From: Actinomycetota bacterium | Lineage (GTDB): Bacteria > Actinomycetota > Thermoleophilia > UBA2241 | Assembly (NCBI GenBank): GCA_003157715.1 | Contig: PMKK01000034.1 | Coordinates: forward strand, 1-22,684 | Direction of reading: 5' to 3' | DNA length: 22,684 nucleotides | Shown: piece by piece, positions 1 to 6,486 of the stretch | Layout: every line of letters starts with the position of its first letter | How positions within the stretch are numbered: position 1 is the first letter of the stretch | Made by a program: the position numbers and the translations under genes | Notes under the pieces: model-generated | What the model was told of the DNA's origin: nothing | Databases searched by the model: none | The model's input: the letters and a program-made list of their open reading frames with translations, nothing else

Positions 1-681
1 GAGCCGCACGCCGCTCAAGCCGCGAGCCACCAGGCTGCGCAGGAACTCACGCCAGAAGGCGCCGCTCTCGGACTCACCGACGTCGATGCCCAGCACCTCG
101 CGCCGACCGGACTCGTGCACGCCGTAGGCCACCACCAGCGCCTTGGAGCGCACCCCGCCGGGCTCTCTGACGCGCTCGGCCTTGGCGTCCAGCCAGAGGT
201 AGGGGTAGCTGCCCTCCAGGGGGCGGGCGCGAAAGACGGTCACCTGCTCGTCTAAGGTCTTGCACAGACGGCTGACCGTCGAACGGCTCATCGACTCGAC
301 GCCCAACTGGGCCACGAGGCGCTCGACTTTGCGCGTCGAGACGCCGTTCACGTAAGCCTCGGCCACGACGGCCACCAGGGCCTGCTCTGAGCGGCGCCGT
401 GGCTCCAGGAAGCTCGGGAAGTAGCTGCCGGCTCGCAGGCGCGGGATGGCCAGCTCCAGTGAGCCCACGCGCGTGTCCCAGCCGCGCTGGCGGTAGCCGT
501 TACGCTGCGTGGCGCGCTCCGGCGAACGCTCGTAGCGCCCGGCGCCGGCAAGCTCGGCGATCTCTGCCTCCATAAGCTCGGCCACGACCGTGCGCACGGC
601 CTCGCGCACGACGTCTGCCTGCTGGCCGCAGAGGAACTTGCTCGCCGCCTCGGCGACGCTCATGCTTCGTGGGTCGGCCAT
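1..681 (-). CDS. IS256-family (mutator-type) transposase, partial
   Basis: This DDE transposase would catalyse movement of the surrounding insertion sequence. The visible 227 residues start at ATG 681, preceded by AGGAG eight bases upstream, and run open to the window edge. Family landmarks are RNGYRQRGWDTRVGSLELAIPR-like text at about residues 60-81, the STRKVERLV segment near 115-123, and the first catalytic Asp in YLWLDAKAERVR (D165). The block EVLGIDVGESES...FWREFLRSLVARGLSGV at about 196-225 normally leads straight into the second catalytic Asp. That second Asp and the catalytic Glu are outside the window. The frame is uninterrupted in what can be seen, so it may be active. An internal ATG at 663 is a weaker alternative start. 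Confidence 0.93.
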   Translation of the reverse strand, partial: MADPRSMSVAEAASKFLCGQQADVVREAVRTVVAELMEAEIAELAGAGRYERSPERATQRNGYRQRGWDTRVGSLELAIPRLRAGSYFPSFLEPRRRSEQALVAVVAEAYVNGVSTRKVERLVAQLGVESMSRSTVSRLCKTLDEQVTVFRARPLEGSYPYLWLDAKAERVREPGGVRSKALVVAYGVHESGRREVLGIDVGESESGAFWREFLRSLVARGLSGVRL

Positions 682-771
682 CGTGGTGCTCCTCTCGTCG
701 ATGATCTTGGTCGAACACCGACGATTCTAGGGGCCCCCGATGGCCGGCACTCTAGTGCGCCGGGGCTCGGG

Positions 772-797
772 GACTTCTACACCACATTACGGGACTC
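772..797. repeat. Probable terminal inverted repeat of the IS256-family element
   Basis: This stretch upstream of the transposase start contains the TACACCACATTACGGGACTC motif, characteristic of IS256-type ends in GC-rich bacteria. The partner repeat is not in the window, so the assignment rests on motif and position only. Confidence 0.5.
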
Positions 798-892
798 AAC
801 TCCGCCGCGAGCGCGCGAGCGCAAGGGAAGACCACGGAGAGGCTCCTTCGCCAGGTGCTCGGCCTGGGGGGCGTTGGTCACGGCTGCCGCCC

Positions 893-2431
893 TCAGTGAT
901 TGCGCTGAGCGCGCTCAACGAGCTTCTTGCGCCAGGACCCGTCTGCCAACCCTTCGGGGTCGGCGAGCAACCCGAGGGCAATAAGTGGCACGAGTGCCGG
1001 CAACTCCGCTGGAATGCCATCCGTGTTCGCGGCCAAGAGGAAGCGATCATCGTGGTCACGGAGCGTATCGAGAATCCCGTGGGAGCTGTTCCGCACTGCG
1101 CGACAAAGGCCGGCGACCAAACTGCTGTCATCTAGGGGCAGCAACTCAGAAGCGGATCTCTGGGCGATTCTTGCTCCATTTGGCGTGAGGCGATCCCGAA
1201 GCGTGTTCTGCCGGACCTGTGCGTAGAGCCCATCGAAGAGTCGTTCAGCTTCTGCCGACAACCGATCAGCGATGCCGTCGGGCAGGGACGTGTAGGCCTG
1301 ATGAAGTCTTCGAAGACATTCTTCGCGACGAAGGAGCGCTTCGAAGCCTTTGCCCGTCTTCTTTCGCCCGTAGCCGAGAAGCGCCTCCGCCTTGTCGAGC
1401 ACATCAAACGCCATTTGGACTCGGTGTAGATCGGCTGCTTGTGGCTCGGCGAGCAGGGAAACTGCGTCCGCAATCAGCCGCTCCAAAGTCACCAACCACG
1501 CGGTTTGCGCAGCAGCATCATGGTAGCCGTCGGGATCAGTCCATCGTGTTGGGTCCGCGACGTAGCTATAGAGGCAGTTGAGGCGGTCCGCCCACCAGCG
1601 AACAAGTTGCTCGCCGTCCGCGGACGCGAGGCCTGAGAGAAACGCGGAGCGGTCAAGGCCCATTGGATCGCTCAGAACCTGAGGCCGGAAAACGTACGAC
1701 AGAGAGAGCGGCACCGTGCGGCGCAGGTCAACCCCCTCGCCAAAGCAGAACACCAGTGCGTGCGGGGCGGCGGAAATCGTGAAGCCGAGCGCGACAGGCG
1801 ATAGGGCCACCAAAGGCAGGCTCACCCAGGCCGCAACGTTGATCCCGCGGCTCATCGTCAGCTCGGAAAACGCCTTGAGCTCCTCGCTGGCCAGAGGCAC
1901 ATCGGGCGTGAGTTGGAGCGCGAACTGTGAGCGGCCGAAGGTCAAGCGTGTCAGCAGAACACTGTCGACGGTTACGTATAGCAAGACACCCTGGGGGAAG
2001 CGTGCGAACAGCTCTGGCAAGTTGGCTCGCAGAAGAGCCTCGAGTTCACCCGGTTTCGTCGCAACCAATGCCTTTAGCCCGAGCGCAGACATCTGGGCCT
2101 CTAAAACACCACGGTTCTTGGCTGCCATGTCGGCCGCCAGCTGAGTCACAACCTCTCGATTCTCCTCAGCCTCGGGCAACCCGACGATCATCGGCGGCGT
2201 TTCTCTTAGAGGAGCCCACGTAACCGGATCGTCCAAAGGCGTATCTGCAGCACAAAGACGATGAACAGAGAAGTGCTGTGCCGTCGCGCCGGCACCTTCA
2301 GCGGGTGCAACGCCGACAATACCCCCGCCAAAATCCTCCACACTCAGATGCATGCGCAGGGAGAGTGACTCGCGATAGGCGGGCGCAAGGTCTTGGTTTG
2401 GCAGACGCACCAGACAGATCGAGTCAGGCAT
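893..2431 (-). CDS. Hypothetical protein of 512 aa, accessory gene; possible HEPN-like C-terminus
   Basis: I do not recognise this protein. ATG 2431 was chosen because GGAGG lies seven bases upstream; a TTG at 2437 is the other option. The N-terminal half (to about residue 220) is mixed alpha/beta with hydrophobic strands such as QGVLLYVTVDSVLLTRLTF. The C-terminal half looks all-helical and charged. Near the end, R444-A-V-R-N-S-S-H451-G resembles the Rx4-6H motif of HEPN ribonuclease-type domains; this is a weak motif-level resemblance. No signal peptide or clear membrane span is seen. It stands alone between the IS element and the tRNA-Ala gene. Its codon use is visibly less GC-rich than that of genes beyond the tRNA, which suggests horizontal acquisition. 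The frame is intact over its whole length. Confidence 0.8.
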   Translation of the reverse strand: MPDSICLVRLPNQDLAPAYRESLSLRMHLSVEDFGGGIVGVAPAEGAGATAQHFSVHRLCAADTPLDDPVTWAPLRETPPMIVGLPEAEENREVVTQLAADMAAKNRGVLEAQMSALGLKALVATKPGELEALLRANLPELFARFPQGVLLYVTVDSVLLTRLTFGRSQFALQLTPDVPLASEELKAFSELTMSRGINVAAWVSLPLVALSPVALGFTISAAPHALVFCFGEGVDLRRTVPLSLSYVFRPQVLSDPMGLDRSAFLSGLASADGEQLVRWWADRLNCLYSYVADPTRWTDPDGYHDAAAQTAWLVTLERLIADAVSLLAEPQAADLHRVQMAFDVLDKAEALLGYGRKKTGKGFEALLRREECLRRLHQAYTSLPDGIADRLSAEAERLFDGLYAQVRQNTLRDRLTPNGARIAQRSASELLPLDDSSLVAGLCRAVRNSSHGILDTLRDHDDRFLLAANTDGIPAELPALVPLIALGLLADPEGLADGSWRKKLVERAQRNH

Positions 2432-2666
2432 GCCCAAGCCTCCAATGGTCGTTTGCTCGGTATCACGCTAACGGCGAGAATGCTTGGCGGCAACGACCGG
2501 CCACTTGGTGACGAGGCAGACCATTGTCGCCCGGTGCTAGCGAGAGCCGTTCAGTGCCGCCTTCTGCCAACCCGTTCGTTTGCAGAATGTTTGCAGAGAG
2601 GCATTCCGGGGCGGCTACGAGGGTCTCGAGAAATCACAAAATCCCTGCAAACAAGCGTAAGGAGGC
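2432..2666. other. Gene-free stretch between the orphan gene and the tRNA 3' end
   Basis: I find no credible gene here. The stretch is less GC-rich than the genes to the right and carries the GTTTGCAGA repeats listed separately. It adjoins the 3' end of tRNA-Ala, the usual side for integration of mobile DNA. No integrase gene or duplicate tRNA 3' end is seen in the window. Confidence 0.5.
2578..2652. repeat. GTTTGCAGA direct pair with an inverted copy next to tRNA-Ala
   Basis: GTTTGCAGA occurs at 2578-2586 and again at 2589-2597, an 11-bp spacing of one helical turn. The inverted core CTGCAAAC occurs at 2645-2652, just 15 bp from the encoded CCA of the tRNA. Helically phased direct copies plus an inverted copy could be binding sites for a recombinase or regulator. 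That role is inference. Confidence 0.5.
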
Positions 2667-2742
2667 TGGTGGACCGCAGCGGGTTCGAACCGCTGACCTC
2701 CGCCGTGCAAAGGCGGCGCTCTCCCAACTGAGCTAGCGGCCC
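2667..2742 (-). tRNA. tRNA-Ala (anticodon TGC), CCA encoded
   Basis: A full cloverleaf can be folded. The acceptor stem is GGGCCGC/GCGGTCC and includes the G3-U70 wobble pair that identifies alanine tRNAs. The D-arm is GCTC...GAGC, the anticodon stem CCGCC/GGCGG with loop TTTGCAC (anticodon TGC), and the T-arm AGCGG-TTCGAAC-CCGCT. The discriminator base is A73 at 2670 and the CCA is encoded at 2667-2669. A TATACT -10 box lies 11 nt upstream of the 5' end. Confidence 0.98.
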
Positions 2743-2753
2743 ACGAGGCTCAC

Positions 2754-2759
2754 AGTATA
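2754..2759 (-). promoter_or_regulatory. -10 box of tRNA-Ala
   Basis: TATACT on the minus strand ends 11 nt before the tRNA 5' end, placing the start of transcription a few bases upstream of the mature tRNA. No convincing -35 was seen. Confidence 0.6.
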
Positions 2760-2847
2760 GCCCCTGGCGACGCGGCCTCAGGTGAGCGACGAGGAGCGCG
2801 CCGCGCGGCGCGCCCCGAACGGCAAGCGCCGTCAGCTCAGCGCCGCG

Positions 2848-3780
2848 TCACCCCGCCGCTACGTGCGCCAGGCTTTCGGGGTGAGCCGACACGTACTCGC
2901 TCAGGGTCGCCGGCTCGCGGCCGGTCAGGCGGCGGACGTCGTCGGTGACGAGCGCGAGCTCGCCGGCGCCGATCGCCTCGTAGGAGGTCACCCAGCCTTC
3001 GACCTCCCAGTGCGGCGCGCCGTAGCCGGCGCGCGAGGCGTACGCCTCTTCGCGCGTCTCGTCGCGAAAGACGATGCGCTTGCCGGTGAGGCGCGACATC
3101 TCGGCGGCCGCCTCGGCCAGCGTGAAGGCCTCGCGACCGGTCAGGTCGTAGGTCTGACCATCGTGGTCGCCGCTGCCGCCGGCAACGCCCTGGCTGTCGA
3201 CACCGTCGCTTCCCTCGCGACCGGCTCCGTCGCCGGCGAGCACCGCGGCCACCGCCGCGGCGACGTCGCTGCGCAGCAGGGCACCGACGCGGCCGTCGTC
3301 GGCCGGCCCGGCGATCACCCCCTCGGGCGAGACCATCGACGGCAGGAAATCCAGGTACTGGCTCATGCGCAGAAAGGTAAACGACCCGACACCGCAGCCG
3401 CGGATGTGCTCCTCTGTGGCCCAGTGCTGGCGGGCCAGCGTGAACGTGGCCGTCGGCGAGGCGCCCAGAAACGACAGGTAGACGATGCGCCGCACGCCGG
3501 CCGCCACGGCGGCATCGACGGCGGTGATGTGCTGCTGCAGACGGTCGGGCGCCTCGCGCCCGGGGATCAGAAACAGCGTGTCGACGCCCTCCAGGGCGCG
3601 CCGCATCTCGTCGCCGGCCCCATAGTTCGCCGCCAGACGCACCTCGGCGCCGGCGAGCCGCGGCGCCCGCGCCTGGTCGCGCACGATGAGTCGCTGCGCC
3701 AGGCCGCGCTCGGCAAGAAGCTCCGCCACCCGCCCACCGACCATGCCGGTCGCTCCCGCGACGCCGATCAGTCCGCTCAT
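2848..3780 (-). CDS. NmrA-like / atypical SDR NAD(P)-binding protein
   Basis: This is an atypical short-chain dehydrogenase/reductase of the NmrA or quinone-oxidoreductase-2 type. Such proteins bind NAD(P) in a Rossmann fold and act as reductases or redox sensors in the cytoplasm. The N-terminus IGVAGATGMVGGRV carries the GxxGxxG nucleotide motif. VDTLFLIPG (about 66-74), GVRRIVYLSFLGA (about 95-107) and the FLRMSQYLDFL segment (about 136-146) are typical of the family. ATG 3780 gives the usual short start MSGLIGVAGATG; GTG 3786 is an alternative. Residues about 183-208 form a Gly/Asp/Ser-rich insert not expected in the fold. The start codon lies inside a 20-bp tandem repeat. The gene looks monocistronic; its substrate is not predictable. 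Confidence 0.9.
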   Translation of the reverse strand: MSGLIGVAGATGMVGGRVAELLAERGLAQRLIVRDQARAPRLAGAEVRLAANYGAGDEMRRALEGVDTLFLIPGREAPDRLQQHITAVDAAVAAGVRRIVYLSFLGASPTATFTLARQHWATEEHIRGCGVGSFTFLRMSQYLDFLPSMVSPEGVIAGPADDGRVGALLRSDVAAAVAAVLAGDGAGREGSDGVDSQGVAGGSGDHDGQTYDLTGREAFTLAEAAAEMSRLTGKRIVFRDETREEAYASRAGYGAPHWEVEGWVTSYEAIGAGELALVTDDVRRLTGREPATLSEYVSAHPESLAHVAAG

Positions 3781-3840
3781 GTCCACCCCGATCCGCTCAT
3801 GCCCATCTCGACCCGCTCATGTCCATCTCGACCCGCTCAC
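3773..3840. repeat. 20-bp tandem repeat over the NmrA-like gene start
   Basis: CCGCTCAT or CCGCTCAC recurs at 3773, 3793, 3813 and 3833, an exact 20-bp period with unit CCGCTCATGTCCATCTCGAC. Read on the minus strand, each full unit repeats the gene's own start context (ATG AGC GG). Because 20 is not a multiple of three, the upstream copies lie in different frames. Confidence 0.9.
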
Positions 3841-4059
3841 GTCATCCACCCTCCCTGCCGACCGCATCCGAAGCGCCGAAGTGCCGGTTGCGACACTCGC
3901 GACTTGCGACGCTAGAACTTCCCCGGCGAGAGACGGTTGGACACCTCGACTGCCGCGGGGCGTTCGTCGGTGTGCGCGCGAACACCGCGTCTGCGGCGGC
4001 AGCACGAGTGGTGTTATCGCCGCCGTCTTCCGCCGCGTGCACAGCGACCGTCAGCCGAC

Positions 4060-4065
4060 TACCAT
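4060..4065 (+). promoter_or_regulatory. Possible -10 box for the small membrane ORF
   Basis: TACCAT ends 8 nt before ATG 4074, the spacing seen at other predicted leaderless starts in this window. It lacks the TGN extension found at most of the others. Confidence 0.3.
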
Positions 4066-4073
4066 GGCAGACG

Positions 4074-4262
4074 ATGCCTACGCGAATGGCGATCTTCGGC
4101 GTGACGGCGCTTGCCTTCCTGGCACGCCATTGGGCAGCCGTCTTCTGCCTCGTCCTGGTGACCCTTATCGCCTTCGTCTTCGCGCCCCGCGGCAACTTCG
4201 ACGCCATGGTCATCGCCGCCGTCGTCGGAGCCGGCGTCGCCGTCGGCCACTGGTGGATGTAA
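4074..4262 (+). CDS. Putative 62-aa membrane peptide
   Basis: I do not recognise this peptide. ATG 4074 begins MPTRMAIFGVTALAFLARHW, followed by two hydrophobic stretches: residues about 19-37 (WAAVFCLVLVTLIAFVFAP) and about 43-60 (DAMVIAAVVGAGVAVGHW), joined by a short RGNF turn. It ends in WWM. No ribosome-binding site is visible, but a TACCAT hexamer sits 8 nt upstream, which fits leaderless initiation. The open frame extends further upstream, but that part is polar and unconvincing. In GC-rich DNA a hydrophobic open frame can arise by chance, so existence is uncertain. It lies about 180 bp before the exporter operon on the same strand. Confidence 0.4.
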   Translation: MPTRMAIFGVTALAFLARHWAAVFCLVLVTLIAFVFAPRGNFDAMVIAAVVGAGVAVGHWWM

Positions 4263-4440
4263 GTCCCCGGCCACGGGCTGGTGCTGGTCTGCGCCAGCGG
4301 CCGGTGCGAGCCGCTGATGGCCTCGGTCATCGGCGGACGCGGACAACAAAGAGGATTGAACTGGTCCGCATTCGGGGCACCAACCCGGGAAGCACTGTCG
4401 TCAGTGCCGCCAGGAAGTGTCGACCGAAGGGATCACCACC

Positions 4441-5469
4441 GTGGCAGATGCCGCCATCATCGTTGAGGGACTGGTCAAGAGGTTCGGCACGGTCGTCGCG
4501 CTGGACGGCGTCGACTTCGAGGTCCGCGCCGGCACCGTGTTCGGCCTGCTCGGGCCCAACGGCGCCGGCAAGACGACCGCCGTGCGCGTGCTGGCCACCA
4601 TCCTGCGGCCCGACGCCGGCCGCGTCGAGGTCATGGGCCGCGACGTCGTCCACCAGGCCAATGCGGTGCGCTTTCAGATCGGGCTCGCCGGTCAGAGCGC
4701 GGCCGTCGACCCCAATCTCACCGGGCGCGAGAACCTGCGCCTGATCGGCACGCTCGCCCAGATGCGTCGCGGCGAGGTCGCGCCGCGCGCCGCCGAGCTG
4801 CTCGAACGCTTCGACCTGGGCGGCGCCGCCGACCGCCCGGCCCGCACCTACTCCGGCGGCATGCGGCGGCGCCTCGACGTCGCCGCCGCCCTGGTCCAGC
4901 GACCGCCCGTGCTGTTTCTCGACGAACCCACGACCGGCCTCGACATTCAGAGCCGCACGGAACTCTGGGCCGTCATCCGCGAGCTCGTCGCCGAAGGCTC
5001 CACGGTGCTGCTCACGACGCAGTACCTGGAAGAGGCCGACCGCCTGGCCGACCGCATCGCGGTGGTCGACCACGGGCGCATCGTGGCCAACGACACCTCG
5101 GCCGGACTCAAGGCGCACCTCGCCAGCACGGTGATCGAGATCGGCATGGAGACCGAGGACCAGGCCCGCAGGGCACACGAGCTGCTCGTGCGCGTCGCCG
5201 CCGACCACCCCCAGCGCGACGGCACGCTGGTCCGTCTCACGGCGGTGAACGGACCGCGCTCGCTGATGGACGCCCTGCGCTCGCTCGACGCCGACTCGCT
5301 GTCGCCGGCCACGCTGACGGTCCACGAACCAACGCTCGACGACGCCTTCCTGGCGCTCACCGGCCGGCGCCCGGAGACCGGCACGGAGAACGCCGGCCCC
5401 GCCGATATCGGCGGCGGGCCCGCCATCGGCGAGCCACCGCCCAGTGAGCAGGAAAGGAGGGTGGCATGA
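4441..5469 (+). CDS. DrrA-type ABC transporter ATP-binding protein
   Basis: This is the ATPase subunit of an ABC-2 type exporter of the daunorubicin-resistance (DrrA) family. It powers export of a drug or lipid-like substrate through the permease encoded next. Motifs in the 342-aa form are Walker A GPNGAGKTT (about 38-46), the Q-loop Gln near 85, signature YSGGMRRRLDVAAAL (about 137-151), Walker B VLFLDEPTTGLD (about 157-168) and the switch region TTQYLEEADRLADRIAVV. The C-terminal domain ends with an LDDAFLALTG motif typical of DrrA and a Pro/Gly-rich tail. GTG 4441 was chosen because AAGGGA lies 8 nt upstream; GTG 4417 has AGGA only two bases away. It overlaps the permease gene by ATGA. The substrate cannot be inferred. 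Confidence 0.95.
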   Translation: MADAAIIVEGLVKRFGTVVALDGVDFEVRAGTVFGLLGPNGAGKTTAVRVLATILRPDAGRVEVMGRDVVHQANAVRFQIGLAGQSAAVDPNLTGRENLRLIGTLAQMRRGEVAPRAAELLERFDLGGAADRPARTYSGGMRRRLDVAAALVQRPPVLFLDEPTTGLDIQSRTELWAVIRELVAEGSTVLLTTQYLEEADRLADRIAVVDHGRIVANDTSAGLKAHLASTVIEIGMETEDQARRAHELLVRVAADHPQRDGTLVRLTAVNGPRSLMDALRSLDADSLSPATLTVHEPTLDDAFLALTGRRPETGTENAGPADIGGGPAIGEPPPSEQERRVA

Positions 5470-6281
5470 GCGCCACTGTGACCACACCCAGAACGACCGT
5501 CGCGACGCCGCGACGCTCGCCGTTTGGCGCCTCGCGCGACGCCTGGGCTCTCGCCAGACGTAATCTCATCGTCTATCGACGGGTGCCCACGCTGCTCGTC
5601 TTTACTCTTGTTCAGCCGGTGGTCTTCGTGCTGCTGTTTCGCTACGTGTTCGGCGGCGCGATCGCGGTACCCGGCGGCGTGCCCTACGTCGACTACCTCA
5701 TGCCCGGTATCTTCGTGCAGACGGTCGCCTTCGGGGCGACCAACACGGCGATCGGGCTGGCGACCGACGTCAAGAGTGGCATGCTGGAACGCTTTCACGC
5801 CCTGCCCATGACGCGCTCGGCGGTGCTCGCCGGGCGCACCGGCGCCGACGTGGTGCGCAACGTGTTCGTGGTCGCCCTGATGGGAGTGGTCGGCTACCTC
5901 GTCGGCTTTCGCGTGCAGACCAACGCCGTCGCCTTCGTGGCCGGCGTGCTGCTCGTGTTGCTGTTCGCCTACGCGTTCTCGTGGATCTTCGCCACGGTCG
6001 GCCTGGCGATCGGCGACCCGGAGAGCGCCCAGGCGGCGACCTTCCCCGTACTGGCGCCGCTCGTCTTTGCCTCGTCGGTGTTCGTGCCGGTGAGCAGCAT
6101 GCCGAGCTGGCTGCAGGGCTTTGCCACCTACCAGCCGGTCTCGGTGACCGCCTCGGCGGCGCGCGCCCTGATGCTCGGCGGCGCGACCACCTCGCTCGTG
6201 CTGCAGGCGCTCGCCTGGTGTGCCGGCATCGTGCTCGTCTGCGCGCCGCTGGCGATCTGGGTGTACCGGCGCACGAGTTAA
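5466..6281 (+). CDS. DrrB-type ABC-2 transporter permease
   Basis: This is the membrane subunit paired with the preceding ATPase. Its 271 residues have an N-terminal cytoplasmic stretch, then about six membrane spans: LLVFTLVQPVVFVLLFRYVF (about 43-62), YLMPGIFVQTVAFGATNTAIG, VVRNVFVVALMGVVGYLVGF, AFVAGVLLVLLFAYAFSWIF, FPVLAPLVFASSVFVPV, and the final VLQALAWCAGIVLVCAPLAIWVY. The segment GMLERFHALPMTRSAVLAGR matches the coupling region of the ABC-2 family. ATG 5466 overlaps the stop of the ATPase gene and has a strong AAAGGAGG site at 5455-5462, so the two subunits are translationally coupled. No further exporter gene follows. Confidence 0.95.
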   Translation: MSATVTTPRTTVATPRRSPFGASRDAWALARRNLIVYRRVPTLLVFTLVQPVVFVLLFRYVFGGAIAVPGGVPYVDYLMPGIFVQTVAFGATNTAIGLATDVKSGMLERFHALPMTRSAVLAGRTGADVVRNVFVVALMGVVGYLVGFRVQTNAVAFVAGVLLVLLFAYAFSWIFATVGLAIGDPESAQAATFPVLAPLVFASSVFVPVSSMPSWLQGFATYQPVSVTASAARALMLGGATTSLVLQALAWCAGIVLVCAPLAIWVYRRTS

Positions 6282-6415
6282 GAAGACCGGCGGGCGGCTT
6301 GCGTGGCGGCCGACTCGCGCGGCGACGGACTCGCCCGGCAGCCAGCCCGCGCGGCGGCCCGGCCACAGATGGCCTGCCTCGCGGGCGGGGCAACCCGACG
6401 CCTGGCGGCAGACGC

Positions 6416-6447
6416 TTGACAGACGCACAAGTGAGGCGTGGTATCTT
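6416..6447 (+). promoter_or_regulatory. Probable promoter of the RCC1-domain surface protein
   Basis: A consensus TTGACA lies at 6416-6421, and TGGTATCTT, an extended -10, at 6439-6447. The 20-bp spacer is longer than ideal, so the extended -10 may be the main determinant. This would leave a leader of about 30-35 nt, unlike the leaderless genes nearby. Confidence 0.5.
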
Positions 6448-6455
6448 AGCCTGTT

Positions 6456-6471
6456 ACGGTTGCCAAACCGT
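6456..6471 (+). promoter_or_regulatory. Inverted repeat in the leader of the RCC1-domain gene
   Basis: ACGGTT-GCCA-AACCGT is a perfect 6-bp inverted repeat with a 4-nt loop. It lies just after the predicted transcription start and a few bases before the GGGGGGAG ribosome-binding site at 6474-6481. It could be an operator or an RNA hairpin that modulates translation. Confidence 0.4.
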
Positions 6472-6486
6472 TGGGGGGAGTTCGCC

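Larger units (their letters stand above)
1..797 (-). mobile_element. IS256-family insertion sequence, 5' portion (cut by window edge)
   Basis: The element contains the 5' part of a mutator-type transposase gene. Beyond that gene's start is about 115 bp of non-coding DNA ending in a motif typical of IS256-family termini, at about 772-797. Read from outside inward it begins GAGTCCCGTAATGTGGTGTA. The other end, the second terminal repeat and any target duplication lie left of the window, so completeness and exact borders cannot be judged. The outer boundary at 797 is my estimate from the motif alone. Confidence 0.75.
6282..6486. other. Gap with the promoter and leader of the RCC1-domain gene
   Basis: No gene is supported here. 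The first part is very GC-rich with no clear terminator. The second part holds promoter-like elements, a short inverted repeat and a G-rich ribosome-binding site, listed separately. Confidence 0.5.

Noticed and set aside
741..765. Hairpin inside the IS upstream region
   Set aside because: Only about five contiguous base pairs with a two-base loop can be formed, too weak to call.
2393..2736. Two plus-strand open frames over the tRNA, ending in SGFEPLTSAV-like and RVRTADLRRAK-like peptides
   Set aside because: These peptides are the known false translation of the antisense of a tRNA T-arm and anticodon arm; the tRNA-Ala gene explains the region.
2782..3915. 377-codon plus-strand open frame
   Set aside because: It is antisense to the NmrA-like gene, has no recognisable domain and reflects the high GC content.
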